Positions 1-6,991 of a DNA stretch of 8,131 nucleotides are shown here, in pieces. The notes under the pieces are model-generated. The model ran no database searches. It was not told the origin of the DNA and saw nothing but the letters and a program-made list of their open reading frames with translations. A program made the translations under genes and the position numbers. The DNA comes from Lachnospiraceae bacterium (GTDB taxonomy: Bacteria; Bacillota; Clostridia; Lachnospirales; Lachnospiraceae): contig JAFSWJ010000203.1 in assembly GCA_017444545.1 (NCBI GenBank), forward strand, positions 1 to 8,131, in the 5' to 3' direction. The number at the start of each line of letters is the position of its first letter. The stretch's first letter is position 1.

Positions 1-929
1 GGCCAGGTGGGCGTATACTTAATGAAAGGCCTCGAAAAAGGGATCCCCGATTCATTTGCATACCCTACGGCATGTGCGGTTCCCGAATCCGGGACTCCGG
101 CAACAATGTCCACGTCATCCTTTGTAAAACCGTCTCTTTTTGCTATGGAAGCACCGCAGTTGTAGCGCATCTCCTCTACGGAAACGCCTTCATATCCCGA
201 TGACGGATATCCATAATAAACCCACAGGAAGGTGCATATCTTCATGTCTTTTCCGGGGTCTACAAGTGTCCGGATACCTTCGCTTGTCATTATCACGATC
301 TCTCCGGGGCCAAGCTCCTTGTAATCCTTGTAACCGAGGTTGAGATATGCAAATTTCTCAAAGGAAGCGCAGAAGCCGTCGTTTTTCATGCCGATGACTA
401 TGGGTGTCCTTCCCAGACTGTCTCTTGCGCAGTAGATCCCCTTGGGAGTCAGCAGCAGGATGGACATGGATCCCTCGATACGGCTCTGGGCATATTTTAT
501 TCCTTCGATGAAGTTGTCCCTCTGGTTAATAAGGGCGCCTACCAGTTCAGTGGCGTTTATGGAGCCGGAACTGAGCTCCTGAAAATGCGAGCCGTTCTTT
601 ATTATCTCCTCTGTGAGCACATCCGCGTTGTTGATCTTGCCTACGGTGGATATGGCGTAGGTTCCGTGGTGCGATCTGACTATGAGGGGATGGGGTTCAT
701 AATCAGAGATTCAGCCGATGCCAAGGGTTCCCTTCATCTCGTGAAAGTCGCTTTCAAATTTCGTTCTGAAGGGAGAATTTTCTATATTATGTATCGCACG
801 GTTGAAGCCGTCTTTTCCGTAAGTCGCCATGCCGGCACGTCTCGTGCCGAGATGAGAATGGTAATCTGTCCCGAAGAAGAGATCAAATACACAGTCATTC
901 TTGTTTGCCGTTGCAAAAAAACCGCCCAT
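1..929 (-). CDS. PurF-like amidophosphoribosyltransferase, partial at the window edge, interrupted by in-frame TGA at codon 73
   Basis: This is an N-terminal class II glutamine amidotransferase-type domain followed by the start of a type I phosphoribosyltransferase domain. Genuine PurF makes 5-phosphoribosylamine from PRPP and glutamine at the first step of purine synthesis. The start is ATG at 929-927, with AGGAGG at 939-934. The protein begins MGGFFATANK and has DYHSHLGTRRAGMA near residues 23-36. Codon 73 (711-713) is TGA. The frame then stays open for 236 codons to the edge and reads as PurF throughout, with LVGALINQRDNF, ARDSLGRTP, LGPGEIV and VAGVPDSGTAHAVGYANESG. The PRPP-binding DDSIVRGT-type motif must lie beyond the edge; full-length PurF is about 470 residues. 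There is no Cys at position 2, so the usual glutaminase nucleophile is missing. It could be a selenoprotein, a readthrough product or a fresh pseudogene. Family assignment is firm; activity is not. Confidence 0.85.
675..707 (-). promoter_or_regulatory. 11-bp RNA hairpin immediately 3' of the in-frame TGA (SECIS-like position)
   Basis: In the minus-strand messenger, UCUGAUUAUGA (707-697) pairs with UCAUAGUCAGA (685-675). This gives 10 Watson-Crick pairs and one U-G pair, closing an 11-nt loop ACCCCAUCCCC. The stem begins 3 nt after the UGA, where bacterial SECIS elements lie. It does not fully fit the published bacterial SECIS consensus as I remember it. The UGA-to-loop distance is only 14 nt and no G lies in the first two loop positions. 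It might instead be a readthrough-stimulating structure or a chance feature of the coding sequence. Confidence 0.4.
711..713 (-). other. In-frame TGA codon, candidate selenocysteine or nonsense mutation
   Basis: Codon 73 of the PurF-like gene reads TGA in the context LGIG-TGA-ISDYEPHPL. Related Lachnospiraceae proteins, as I recall them, read GIGCISD here, so TGA stands where Cys (TGC/TGT) is expected. This is a one-base change and the classic signature of selenocysteine. TGA ends the permease and aminotransferase genes in this window, so UGA is not globally reassigned to an amino acid. Confidence 0.55.
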
Positions 930-933
930 AGAG

Positions 934-939
934 CCTCCT
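934..939 (-). promoter_or_regulatory. Ribosome binding site of the PurF-like gene
   Basis: A perfect AGGAGG on the minus strand lies 4 nt before the ATG at 929. It fixes the start and rules out an upstream extension that could supply an N-terminal Cys. Confidence 0.75.
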
Positions 940-975
940 GAAAAACCAAAATGCTAAACATCCACACATCTTCCT

Positions 976-984
976 ATAATAGCA
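976..984 (-). promoter_or_regulatory. Candidate extended -10 promoter for the PurF-like gene
   Basis: On the minus strand the sequence reads TGCTATTAT. This is a TGn extended -10 with a 5/6 match to TATAAT. No good -35 box lies 16-18 nt upstream, as is common for extended -10 promoters. Initiation here would give a leader of about 40 nt, too short to hold a purine riboswitch. Confidence 0.4.
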
Positions 985-1021
985 CATCAAACAGCCAAAA
1001 ATCCATAGGATAATGTTTTTC

Positions 1022-1054
1022 GTCACAGGAGTCACAGGAGGGGGATGTATACAT
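1022..1054. promoter_or_regulatory. Tandem 9-bp repeat followed by a 10-bp palindrome, possible operator
   Basis: GTCACAGGA occurs twice back to back (1022-1030 and 1031-1039). It is followed by a G-run and the perfect palindrome ATGTATACAT at 1045-1054. The block lies between the two divergent candidate promoters, a natural position for a regulator binding site. No regulator gene is visible in the window, so the operator role is inference. Confidence 0.3.
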
Positions 1055-1131
1055 ACAATTTTATCCGGAATGGTCATGAGATCGTTTTATGTTGACTTGA
1101 CACGGCAAATATGGCATATTAAAGCGTGGAT

Positions 1132-1140
1132 TGATACAAT
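1132..1140 (+). promoter_or_regulatory. Candidate extended -10 promoter for the adaptor-pump operon
   Basis: TGATACAAT is a TGn extended -10 with a 5/6 match to TATAAT. It would give a leader of roughly 75 nt before the GTG at 1221. An alternative is TTGACT (1092-1097) or the overlapping perfect -35 TTGACA (1097-1102). These pair only with weak -10 elements (CATATT at 1115, TAAAGC at 1120). Confidence 0.4.
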
Positions 1141-1180
1141 ATGTTGTGTTTTGCGGTCCGGTCTTTTTTGAAAATGTGAG

Positions 1181-1207
1181 TCCGGCACGCCCGGATCCTT
1201 TGCCGGA
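1181..1207 (+). promoter_or_regulatory. Inverted repeat in the leader, just before the adaptor ribosome binding site
   Basis: TCCGGCA (1181-1187) and TGCCGGA (1201-1207) can form a 7-bp GC-rich stem with a 13-nt loop. The stem ends 2 nt before the GGAGGA ribosome binding site at 1210-1215. It could influence initiation. There is no U-run after it, so it is not an intrinsic terminator. Confidence 0.25.
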
Positions 1208-1220
1208 ATGGAGGAAAAAC

Positions 1221-2729
1221 GTGAGATCATTCAGAAAAATACTTGTTCCAGTCCTGTCATCAGCCATGATCCTTTCATTGATCACAGGCTGCGGGGAAAA
1301 AGATAACAGTGAAGAAGCCCAGGAGACGGTGGTTACTGTTGAAACAGGAAAGCCTTCGATAAAAGATATCTCCATAAGTTATAATTTCTCGGGAACCGTT
1401 GAAGCAAACGATGTGGTAAACGTGATACCGAAGGTCGCGGGAGAGGTTATCGAAAAGCATTTCTCCGTGGGAGATCATGTAAATGAAGGAGATCTCCTGT
1501 TCAGGATAGATGATACAAGTGCGCAGATAACCCTGAAACAGGCTGAAGCAGGTCTGACCCAGGCAAGGGCGGGACTGAATTCACAGGTTGCGGCACAGGC
1601 GTCCACCTACGCATCGGCAACCGAGACTCTGGGCAAGATATCCACCAACAAACAGCAGCTGGGTGTTGCCGTGGATTCCGCCTATGCGACCGCTGTGCAG
1701 GCAAATGCCGCAAGGGACAACGCAAATGTCAACAGTGAATATTATGATGAGGCATACGAAAATGCAAAGAGCGCCGTCGAGGATATCACAAAGGCAAAGG
1801 ATGCCGCAAAGGCGGCTTTGGACAAGGCGATCCGGGACGGAGATGAGGAAGAGATAGCCGCTGCGCAGACCCAGTATGAAAAGATGGACAGTGCCCTGAA
1901 AACGGCAGAGAGCAACAGGGATCAGGCTGAGCTTGCCAAAAAATCAGGCGCGAACAATGCCAGAAGTGCTGAGGCACAGGCTTATGTGGCTCAGGAAAAC
2001 GTGGGCATAGCAGTAAAGAACAAGCAGGATTATGAGACCTATACCGTTAATTCAACTCTCTACGGAGCAAACGCACAGATGGTCGGTGCCGATGCCGCGC
2101 TCACAAATTCAAAGGCAGGTGTCACACAGGCTGAAGCAAATGTGGAAAATGCGAAACTGGCACTTGACTATACCCAGGTTTCCGCACCGGTCAGCGGTAC
2201 CATCACCCAGATCAATGTATCCGAGCACAATATGGCCGGCCAGCAGGCTCCTGCCTATGTCATTCAGTCCGATGCAAAAGCAAAGATAGTGTTTTATGTA
2301 GCTGAGGAGACAATGAAGTTCATCTCTCCCGGAAATTCAGCCGTTGTGACAAAGAACGGAAAGGAATATGACGCTGTCATCAAAAATGTGGAAAACACCA
2401 TAGATCAGGCCAGCGGTCTTTTCAAGGTGGAGGCGGAGCCGACAGGAAACGGCAGCGAGCTTATCAGCGGATCCCTGGTGAATATAAAAACAATAACAAG
2501 AGAATCAAAAAATGCGGTCGCTGTTCCGATAAACTGTGTTTATTATGACGGGAGCCAGGCGTATGTTTTCGTCGCGGAGAACGGTTTTGCAAAGAAGGTC
2601 AATGTGGTCACCGGGCTTTCGGATGATACCGATATGCAGATAACCGAAGGCATCAGTGCCGAAGACAGCGTGATACTCACGTATTCCTCGGAACTCAAGG
2701 ATGGCGTGAAGCTGAAATTTAACAATTAA
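1221..2729 (+). CDS. RND efflux pump periplasmic-adaptor-type lipoprotein (membrane fusion protein, HlyD/AcrA family)
   Basis: This 502-residue adaptor would link an RND permease to the outside. I chose the GTG at 1221 because GGAGGA lies 5 nt upstream and the product then starts with a clean lipoprotein signal. That signal is MRSFRK, a hydrophobic stretch, and the lipobox ITGC with Cys24 as the lipidated residue. A TTG at 1131 is also in frame but would bury the signal. One half of the lipoyl domain is at about 58-95 (VIPKVAGEVIEKHFSVGDHV). The other half begins at about 318 (TQVSAPVSGTITQINVS). Between them, residues 100-315 form an Ala/Gln/Glu/Lys-rich helical hairpin of about 215 residues, far longer than in AcrA. 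Beta-barrel and membrane-proximal domains follow at about 340-502. The permease gene starts 33 nt downstream. The family is clear; the substrate is unknown. Confidence 0.9.
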   Translation: MRSFRKILVPVLSSAMILSLITGCGEKDNSEEAQETVVTVETGKPSIKDISISYNFSGTVEANDVVNVIPKVAGEVIEKHFSVGDHVNEGDLLFRIDDTSAQITLKQAEAGLTQARAGLNSQVAAQASTYASATETLGKISTNKQQLGVAVDSAYATAVQANAARDNANVNSEYYDEAYENAKSAVEDITKAKDAAKAALDKAIRDGDEEEIAAAQTQYEKMDSALKTAESNRDQAELAKKSGANNARSAEAQAYVAQENVGIAVKNKQDYETYTVNSTLYGANAQMVGADAALTNSKAGVTQAEANVENAKLALDYTQVSAPVSGTITQINVSEHNMAGQQAPAYVIQSDAKAKIVFYVAEETMKFISPGNSAVVTKNGKEYDAVIKNVENTIDQASGLFKVEAEPTGNGSELISGSLVNIKTITRESKNAVAVPINCVYYDGSQAYVFVAENGFAKKVNVVTGLSDDTDMQITEGISAEDSVILTYSSELKDGVKLKFNN

Positions 2730-2762
2730 TATCCGGTTTTATTATAAGAAAGGCAGAAAACG

Positions 2763-5700
2763 ATGCATCATCTTACCAAGGGAATATTAAAGAGACCTAC
2801 TACTGTCATTGTCAGTCTGATGGCACTGGTGGTCTTTCTGGTTGTAGCCGCGCTTTCCATAACCATGCAGCTGATGCCGGATATCTCAATGCCGTATATG
2901 GCTGTGCAGGTAGTATATCCGGGAGCCGAGCCGTCGGATTCGGACAAGCTCATCGCGCAGAAGATGGTCGGAGAGCTGTCAACACTCACCGGCGTCAAGA
3001 CGGCCGTATCCGAGGCGGGCGATGATTATTCCTATGTCATGCTTCAGTTTGATTACGGAACCAATATGGACAAAAGCTATGACGAGGTGAAAAAGAGAGT
3101 CGACAGGATCAAAAGCCAGTTCCCCAAGGATGCCCAGGATCCGGTGATCATGGAAATCGACATGAACAGCGGAGACGATATGACGCTTTCTGTCACTGCA
3201 AAAAGCGAAGGCATAGATGTCCTTAACGAGGTTGAGGAAAAGGTGGAGCCCGAGCTTCAGAAGGTGGGTGCCCTTGCAAAGATCGATATCTCCGGCGGAA
3301 ACAAGAAATACATCAGTATCAGTGTGATCCCTGAATATGCCGCACAGTACGGACTGAGTGTCCCTGCCATTGCCCAGGCCGTCACCGCGGTCAATTTCAC
3401 CATGCCTGTCGGAAGTGCCGATAACGGTGATATGCATCTCAATGTAAGTGCCGACAGCCATTTTGAAACGATCAGGCGTCTCAAGGAGATACCGGTAACT
3501 ACTTCAAAGGGAAAGGTCATACATCTTGAGGATGTGGCAAATATAGACTATGCGCTGACTGAAAGGACTGCGGACAGCCGCTACAACGGAAAAGATAATG
3601 TCAGCATAGGTCTGAAGAGAAAGCAGTCATCCACATCCGTTACCCTTTCAAACCAGGTAAAAAAGGAACTCAAAAGGATACAGGAGAGCAATCCCAATCT
3701 GGATATAAATATAGTCAGTGATTCCGCGGACATGATCAAATCCTCGCTTTCATCTGTAGGATGGACACTGCTTGAAGGAATCGCACTTTCCATGTTTGTG
3801 CTGTTCCTCTTCTTTGGCGATATCAAGGCTTCACTGATCGTGGGAAGCTCGATGCCCATATCCCTTGCGATCACCTTCATAATCATGTATTATGCGGGAC
3901 TCACTCTTAATATAATCACCATGAGCTCGCTGGTCATAGGCATAGGAATGATGGTCGACAACGCCATAGTTGTCATCGAGATGTGTTTCCGATTGCGGGA
4001 AAAGGAGATGTCCTTCTATGATGCTGCCTATCAGGGAACAAAGATAGTCATGAGATCGATCATCGGATCGACGGTTACCACGGTTGTGGTTTACCTGCCG
4101 CTTGCAATAATGGAGGGACTGTCGGCCATGCTTTTCAAGCCGCTGGCATTTACAATCATATTTGCCATCACGGCATCCCTGTTTTCAGCCATAACCATAG
4201 TTCCCTTCTTCTATAATGTATATAAACCGCAGGAAAATCTGAAAAATCCCGTGTCAAAGGGAATGAAGAAGCTGGAAGCATTCTATGGAAGGATGCTGGC
4301 GAAGATATTGAACAAAAAGAAGCTTGCCACCTTTTTTGCCATCCTTCTTTTTGCGGGAACCGTCGCCCTCGTTCCGCAGCTGGGCATGGAGCTTATGGGG
4401 CAGACAGATGAAGGCCAGGCCGGTATAACCATGACATTCAGGCCGAACCTTTCCCTTGATGCGATGAACAGAACGGTCAGGGAGCTGGAGAAATACGTGG
4501 AGGACTGCCCGTATATTGACGGTTATACGACAAGAGTCAACCAGACCTCGGCACAGGCCAATGTTTACGCGTACAAGGCAGAGGATTCAAAGCTGTCGAC
4601 AGCCGAGATAGTGGATTATCTGAACACGGAATTAAAGGATTTCTCAAATGAGTGTGAGATATCCGTTGCAGCCATATCATCCATGGGAGGCGGAAACCTG
4701 TCTTCGGGGAGCAGTATAGAAGTCGAGATGGTCGGTACTGATTATGCCAGACTGAAGCAGGGTCATGATCAGATGGTGGCAGAGATCGAAAAGATCCCGG
4801 GCGTTCTGAATATTGAAGGATCCATGGCGGAACGCGGTACCAGAGCCCAGGTTGTGATCGATCCGGTCATGGCAAGTGCCAGAGGCTTTACCGCAGGATC
4901 TCTGGCGCAGATGGTTTACCAGAATATGAACGGTTCAAGTCCGATGGATGTTGATATAGAGGGCAAAAAATACAAGGTTACCGTTGAATATCCAAAGGAC
5001 AGGTTCAAGAATATAAGTGATATAGAGACCATGACCTTTACGAACCAGGCCGGAGTGAGCGTTCCGCTCTCGGAGGTGGCAACGGTCCAGTATGCTTCCT
5101 CGGCAAGGAATATAACCCGGTACAACGGACGGTATTATGCGTCACTTGATGTTACGACAACGACTGAAAAGTATGATGACGTTAAAAAGAAGATAGATGA
5201 AGCCTTCAAGAACACAAGACTGCCCAGCGGAGTGGAAAGACAGGCAAGCACGATGGACGAGATGATAGGTGACGAGTTTAGGTCTCTCATCCGTGCCATC
5301 GTCATCGCGGTATTCCTTGTGTTCATGGTTATGGCGATACAGTTTGAGTCAGTCGTTTATTCGCTGCTGATCATGATGTGTATCCCGTTTGCGCTGACAG
5401 GCTCCATCCTGATGCTTTTCCTGTTTAATATCAAGATGTCCATGGTGTCTTTGATGGGTATCCTGATGCTAGGAGGACTTGTTGTCAATAACGGTATCAT
5501 TTTCATAGATACGGCAAACATGAACCGTGATAACGGCATGGAGATAAAGGAAGCATTGATAGATGCCGGAAAGAGCAGGATGAGACCCATATTCATGACG
5601 ACGCTTACGACCATACTTTCCATGATACCTATTTCCTCCGGACTTTCGGAAAACGGAAAGATCATGCAGGCGATGGGTCTTGTCATCATCGGAGGACTGC

Positions 5701-5801
5701 TGGCATCCACGATCCTGACACTGATACTGATCCCTACTTTCTATCTGATCGTTGATAAGCTGAGAAGAAAGAAGAAAAATGACGAGGCAGTAACTGCCTG
5801 A
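2763..5801 (+). CDS. RND-family efflux permease (HAE1/SwrC-like)
   Basis: This is a 1012-residue inner-membrane, proton-driven exporter, full length for the family. The start is ATG with AAAGG about 9 nt upstream. TM1 is near residues 15-36. A large extracytoplasmic loop follows to about 330, with YPGAEPSDSDKLIAQKM as the conserved family start. TM2-TM6 span about 335-485 and include GIGMMVDNAIVVIE with D399 and N400. TM7 is at about 521-538, a second large loop runs to about 837, and TM8-TM12 extend to about 998. The TM10 motif GGLVVNNGIIFID has N909 where AcrB has the relay Lys940. The N400 and N909 substitutions resemble SwrC-type HAE1 proteins rather than a defect. The preceding gene is its adaptor; no outer-membrane channel gene is seen. 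SwrC of Bacillus subtilis exports surfactin, but the substrate here cannot be read from sequence. Confidence 0.93.
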   Translation: MHHLTKGILKRPTTVIVSLMALVVFLVVAALSITMQLMPDISMPYMAVQVVYPGAEPSDSDKLIAQKMVGELSTLTGVKTAVSEAGDDYSYVMLQFDYGTNMDKSYDEVKKRVDRIKSQFPKDAQDPVIMEIDMNSGDDMTLSVTAKSEGIDVLNEVEEKVEPELQKVGALAKIDISGGNKKYISISVIPEYAAQYGLSVPAIAQAVTAVNFTMPVGSADNGDMHLNVSADSHFETIRRLKEIPVTTSKGKVIHLEDVANIDYALTERTADSRYNGKDNVSIGLKRKQSSTSVTLSNQVKKELKRIQESNPNLDINIVSDSADMIKSSLSSVGWTLLEGIALSMFVLFLFFGDIKASLIVGSSMPISLAITFIIMYYAGLTLNIITMSSLVIGIGMMVDNAIVVIEMCFRLREKEMSFYDAAYQGTKIVMRSIIGSTVTTVVVYLPLAIMEGLSAMLFKPLAFTIIFAITASLFSAITIVPFFYNVYKPQENLKNPVSKGMKKLEAFYGRMLAKILNKKKLATFFAILLFAGTVALVPQLGMELMGQTDEGQAGITMTFRPNLSLDAMNRTVRELEKYVEDCPYIDGYTTRVNQTSAQANVYAYKAEDSKLSTAEIVDYLNTELKDFSNECEISVAAISSMGGGNLSSGSSIEVEMVGTDYARLKQGHDQMVAEIEKIPGVLNIEGSMAERGTRAQVVIDPVMASARGFTAGSLAQMVYQNMNGSSPMDVDIEGKKYKVTVEYPKDRFKNISDIETMTFTNQAGVSVPLSEVATVQYASSARNITRYNGRYYASLDVTTTTEKYDDVKKKIDEAFKNTRLPSGVERQASTMDEMIGDEFRSLIRAIVIAVFLVFMVMAIQFESVVYSLLIMMCIPFALTGSILMLFLFNIKMSMVSLMGILMLGGLVVNNGIIFIDTANMNRDNGMEIKEALIDAGKSRMRPIFMTTLTTILSMIPISSGLSENGKIMQAMGLVIIGGLLASTILTLILIPTFYLIVDKLRRKKKNDEAVTA

Positions 5802-5822
5802 CAGCAACAAAGGAGATTATAC

Positions 5823-6986
5823 ATGAAATTCAGTAAGAGGCTTGAAAGGTTTCCAGATGAGATTTTTGCTTCTCTCAACAAAAAGAAGCTGGAAATGGAA
5901 AAGGAGGGGAGAAAGATCTACAATCTCAGCGTCGGGACTCCTGATTTTGAGACCGCTCCCCATATCAAAAATGCGCTGATCGAGGCCGCAAAAGAGCAGG
6001 ACAACTGGAAGTATTCCCTGAGGGATACTCCGGAGATGCTCGAAGCGGTCTGTTCTTATTATAAGAAAAGATTTGATGTGGATATCACGCCGGATATGGT
6101 ATGCTCCTGCAACGGAAGCCAGGAGGGTATCGGACATATCGGGCTTGTTCTGTGCGATGAAGGGGATACGGTATTGCTTCCAAGTCCATGTTATCCTGTT
6201 TTTATCGCAAGTGCGAATATGGCGGGTGCGAAGCCGTTTTATTATCCCATGACAGATGAGGCGGGATATCTGCCGAGACTTTCCGACATACCTGAGGAAG
6301 TGGCCCGTCAGGCTGTCTATATGATCGTTTCCCTGCCTTCAAACCCCACGGGAAGTGTTGCAAAGGAGGGCATATATGAGGAAATCATCACTTTTGCAAA
6401 AAAATATGATATCCTCATCATCCATGACAATGCATACAGCGATATAATCTTTGACGGCGAGGTCGGAGGCAGCTTTTTGAAGCATCCGGGAGCAAAGGAT
6501 GTGGGAGTGGAGTTTTTCAGTCTTTCAAAAAGCTTTAATATGACAGGTGCAAGAGTAAGCTTCTGCATAGGCAGAAAGGATGTCATAGCAGCCTTCAGAA
6601 AGCTCCGTGAACAGATAGATTTCGGCATGTTCTATCCGATACAGAAGGCGGCAGTCGCAGCACTTACCGGTCCTCTTGATATGGTCAGAAAGCAATGCAC
6701 GGATTACGAGGCAAGGCGCAATGAGCTGTGCGGAGGACTCCGAAAGATAGGCTGGGATCTGCCCGATTCCCACGGAAGCATGTTCGTGTGGGCTCCGGTA
6801 CCGAAGGGCTTTGGGGACAGCTTCTCGTTTTGCATGGAGCTGATGGAAAGGACGGGTGTGATCTGTACTCCGGGAGCAAGCTTCGGACCACTGGGAGAGG
6901 GCTATATCAGGATGGCGCTGGTGCTTGAGCCTGAGGAAATCAGAAAAGCTGTTGAGGCCATCGATGAAAGCGGGATACTGAGGTGA
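5823..6986 (+). CDS. Fold-type I PLP-dependent aminotransferase (class I/II)
   Basis: This is a 387-residue cytoplasmic enzyme of the aspartate/alanine/LL-diaminopimelate aminotransferase group. The start is ATG at 5823, with AAAGGAGA at 5810-5817. Visible family features in order are NLSVGTPDF near residue 38, the substrate-side SLPSNPTG, and IIHDNAYSD (Asp and Tyr contacting the cofactor). SLSKSFNMTGAR carries the Schiff-base lysine K236, and YIRMAL carries R363, the expected carboxylate-binding arginine. Length is normal and all key residues are present. The gene is 21 nt after the permease and 5 nt before alr. An alanine or diaminopimelate (cell-wall) amino acid is therefore a plausible substrate, but this is inferred from context. 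Related proteins are often annotated as LL-diaminopimelate aminotransferase; I would not assign that activity from sequence alone. Confidence 0.9.
   Translation: MKFSKRLERFPDEIFASLNKKKLEMEKEGRKIYNLSVGTPDFETAPHIKNALIEAAKEQDNWKYSLRDTPEMLEAVCSYYKKRFDVDITPDMVCSCNGSQEGIGHIGLVLCDEGDTVLLPSPCYPVFIASANMAGAKPFYYPMTDEAGYLPRLSDIPEEVARQAVYMIVSLPSNPTGSVAKEGIYEEIITFAKKYDILIIHDNAYSDIIFDGEVGGSFLKHPGAKDVGVEFFSLSKSFNMTGARVSFCIGRKDVIAAFRKLREQIDFGMFYPIQKAAVAALTGPLDMVRKQCTDYEARRNELCGGLRKIGWDLPDSHGSMFVWAPVPKGFGDSFSFCMELMERTGVICTPGASFGPLGEGYIRMALVLEPEEIRKAVEAIDESGILR
6980..6986 (+). promoter_or_regulatory. Ribosome binding site of alr overlapping the aminotransferase stop codon
   Basis: GAGGTGA is fully complementary to the 16S rRNA tail, lies 5 nt before ATG 6992 and contains the upstream TGA stop. 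This favours ATG 6992 over the overlapping GTG 6983, and suggests translational coupling. Confidence 0.6.
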
Positions 6987-6991
6987 AAAAA

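Noticed and set aside
675..725. Frameshift or assembly error as the cause of the PurF-like interruption
   Set aside because: The same frame continues PurF-like on both sides of the TGA, so no indel is needed. A single-base substitution error remains possible.
585..941. 118-codon plus-strand ORF opposite the PurF-like gene
   Set aside because: It is antisense to a clearly PurF-like frame, has no ribosome binding site and has no recognisable protein features.
930..1060. Purine riboswitch upstream of the PurF-like gene
   Set aside because: The leader from the candidate promoter is only about 40 nt, and I see no purine-aptamer core or terminator.
1131..1220. TTG start at 1131 for the adaptor, extending it by 30 residues
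   Set aside because: It would bury the lipoprotein signal peptide, has no ribosome binding site and overlaps the candidate -10 element. GTG 1221 has both a site and a proper signal.
1061..1375. 104-codon minus-strand ORF crossing the intergenic region
   Set aside because: It overlaps the adaptor's lipoprotein signal on the opposite strand and its translation resembles no family.
2979..3461. 160-codon minus-strand ORF inside the permease gene
   Set aside because: It is a mirror-frame shadow of a strongly supported RND permease.
5802..5822. Terminator between the permease and aminotransferase genes
   Set aside because: The gap is 21 nt, with no stem-loop or T-run and a ribosome binding site filling it.
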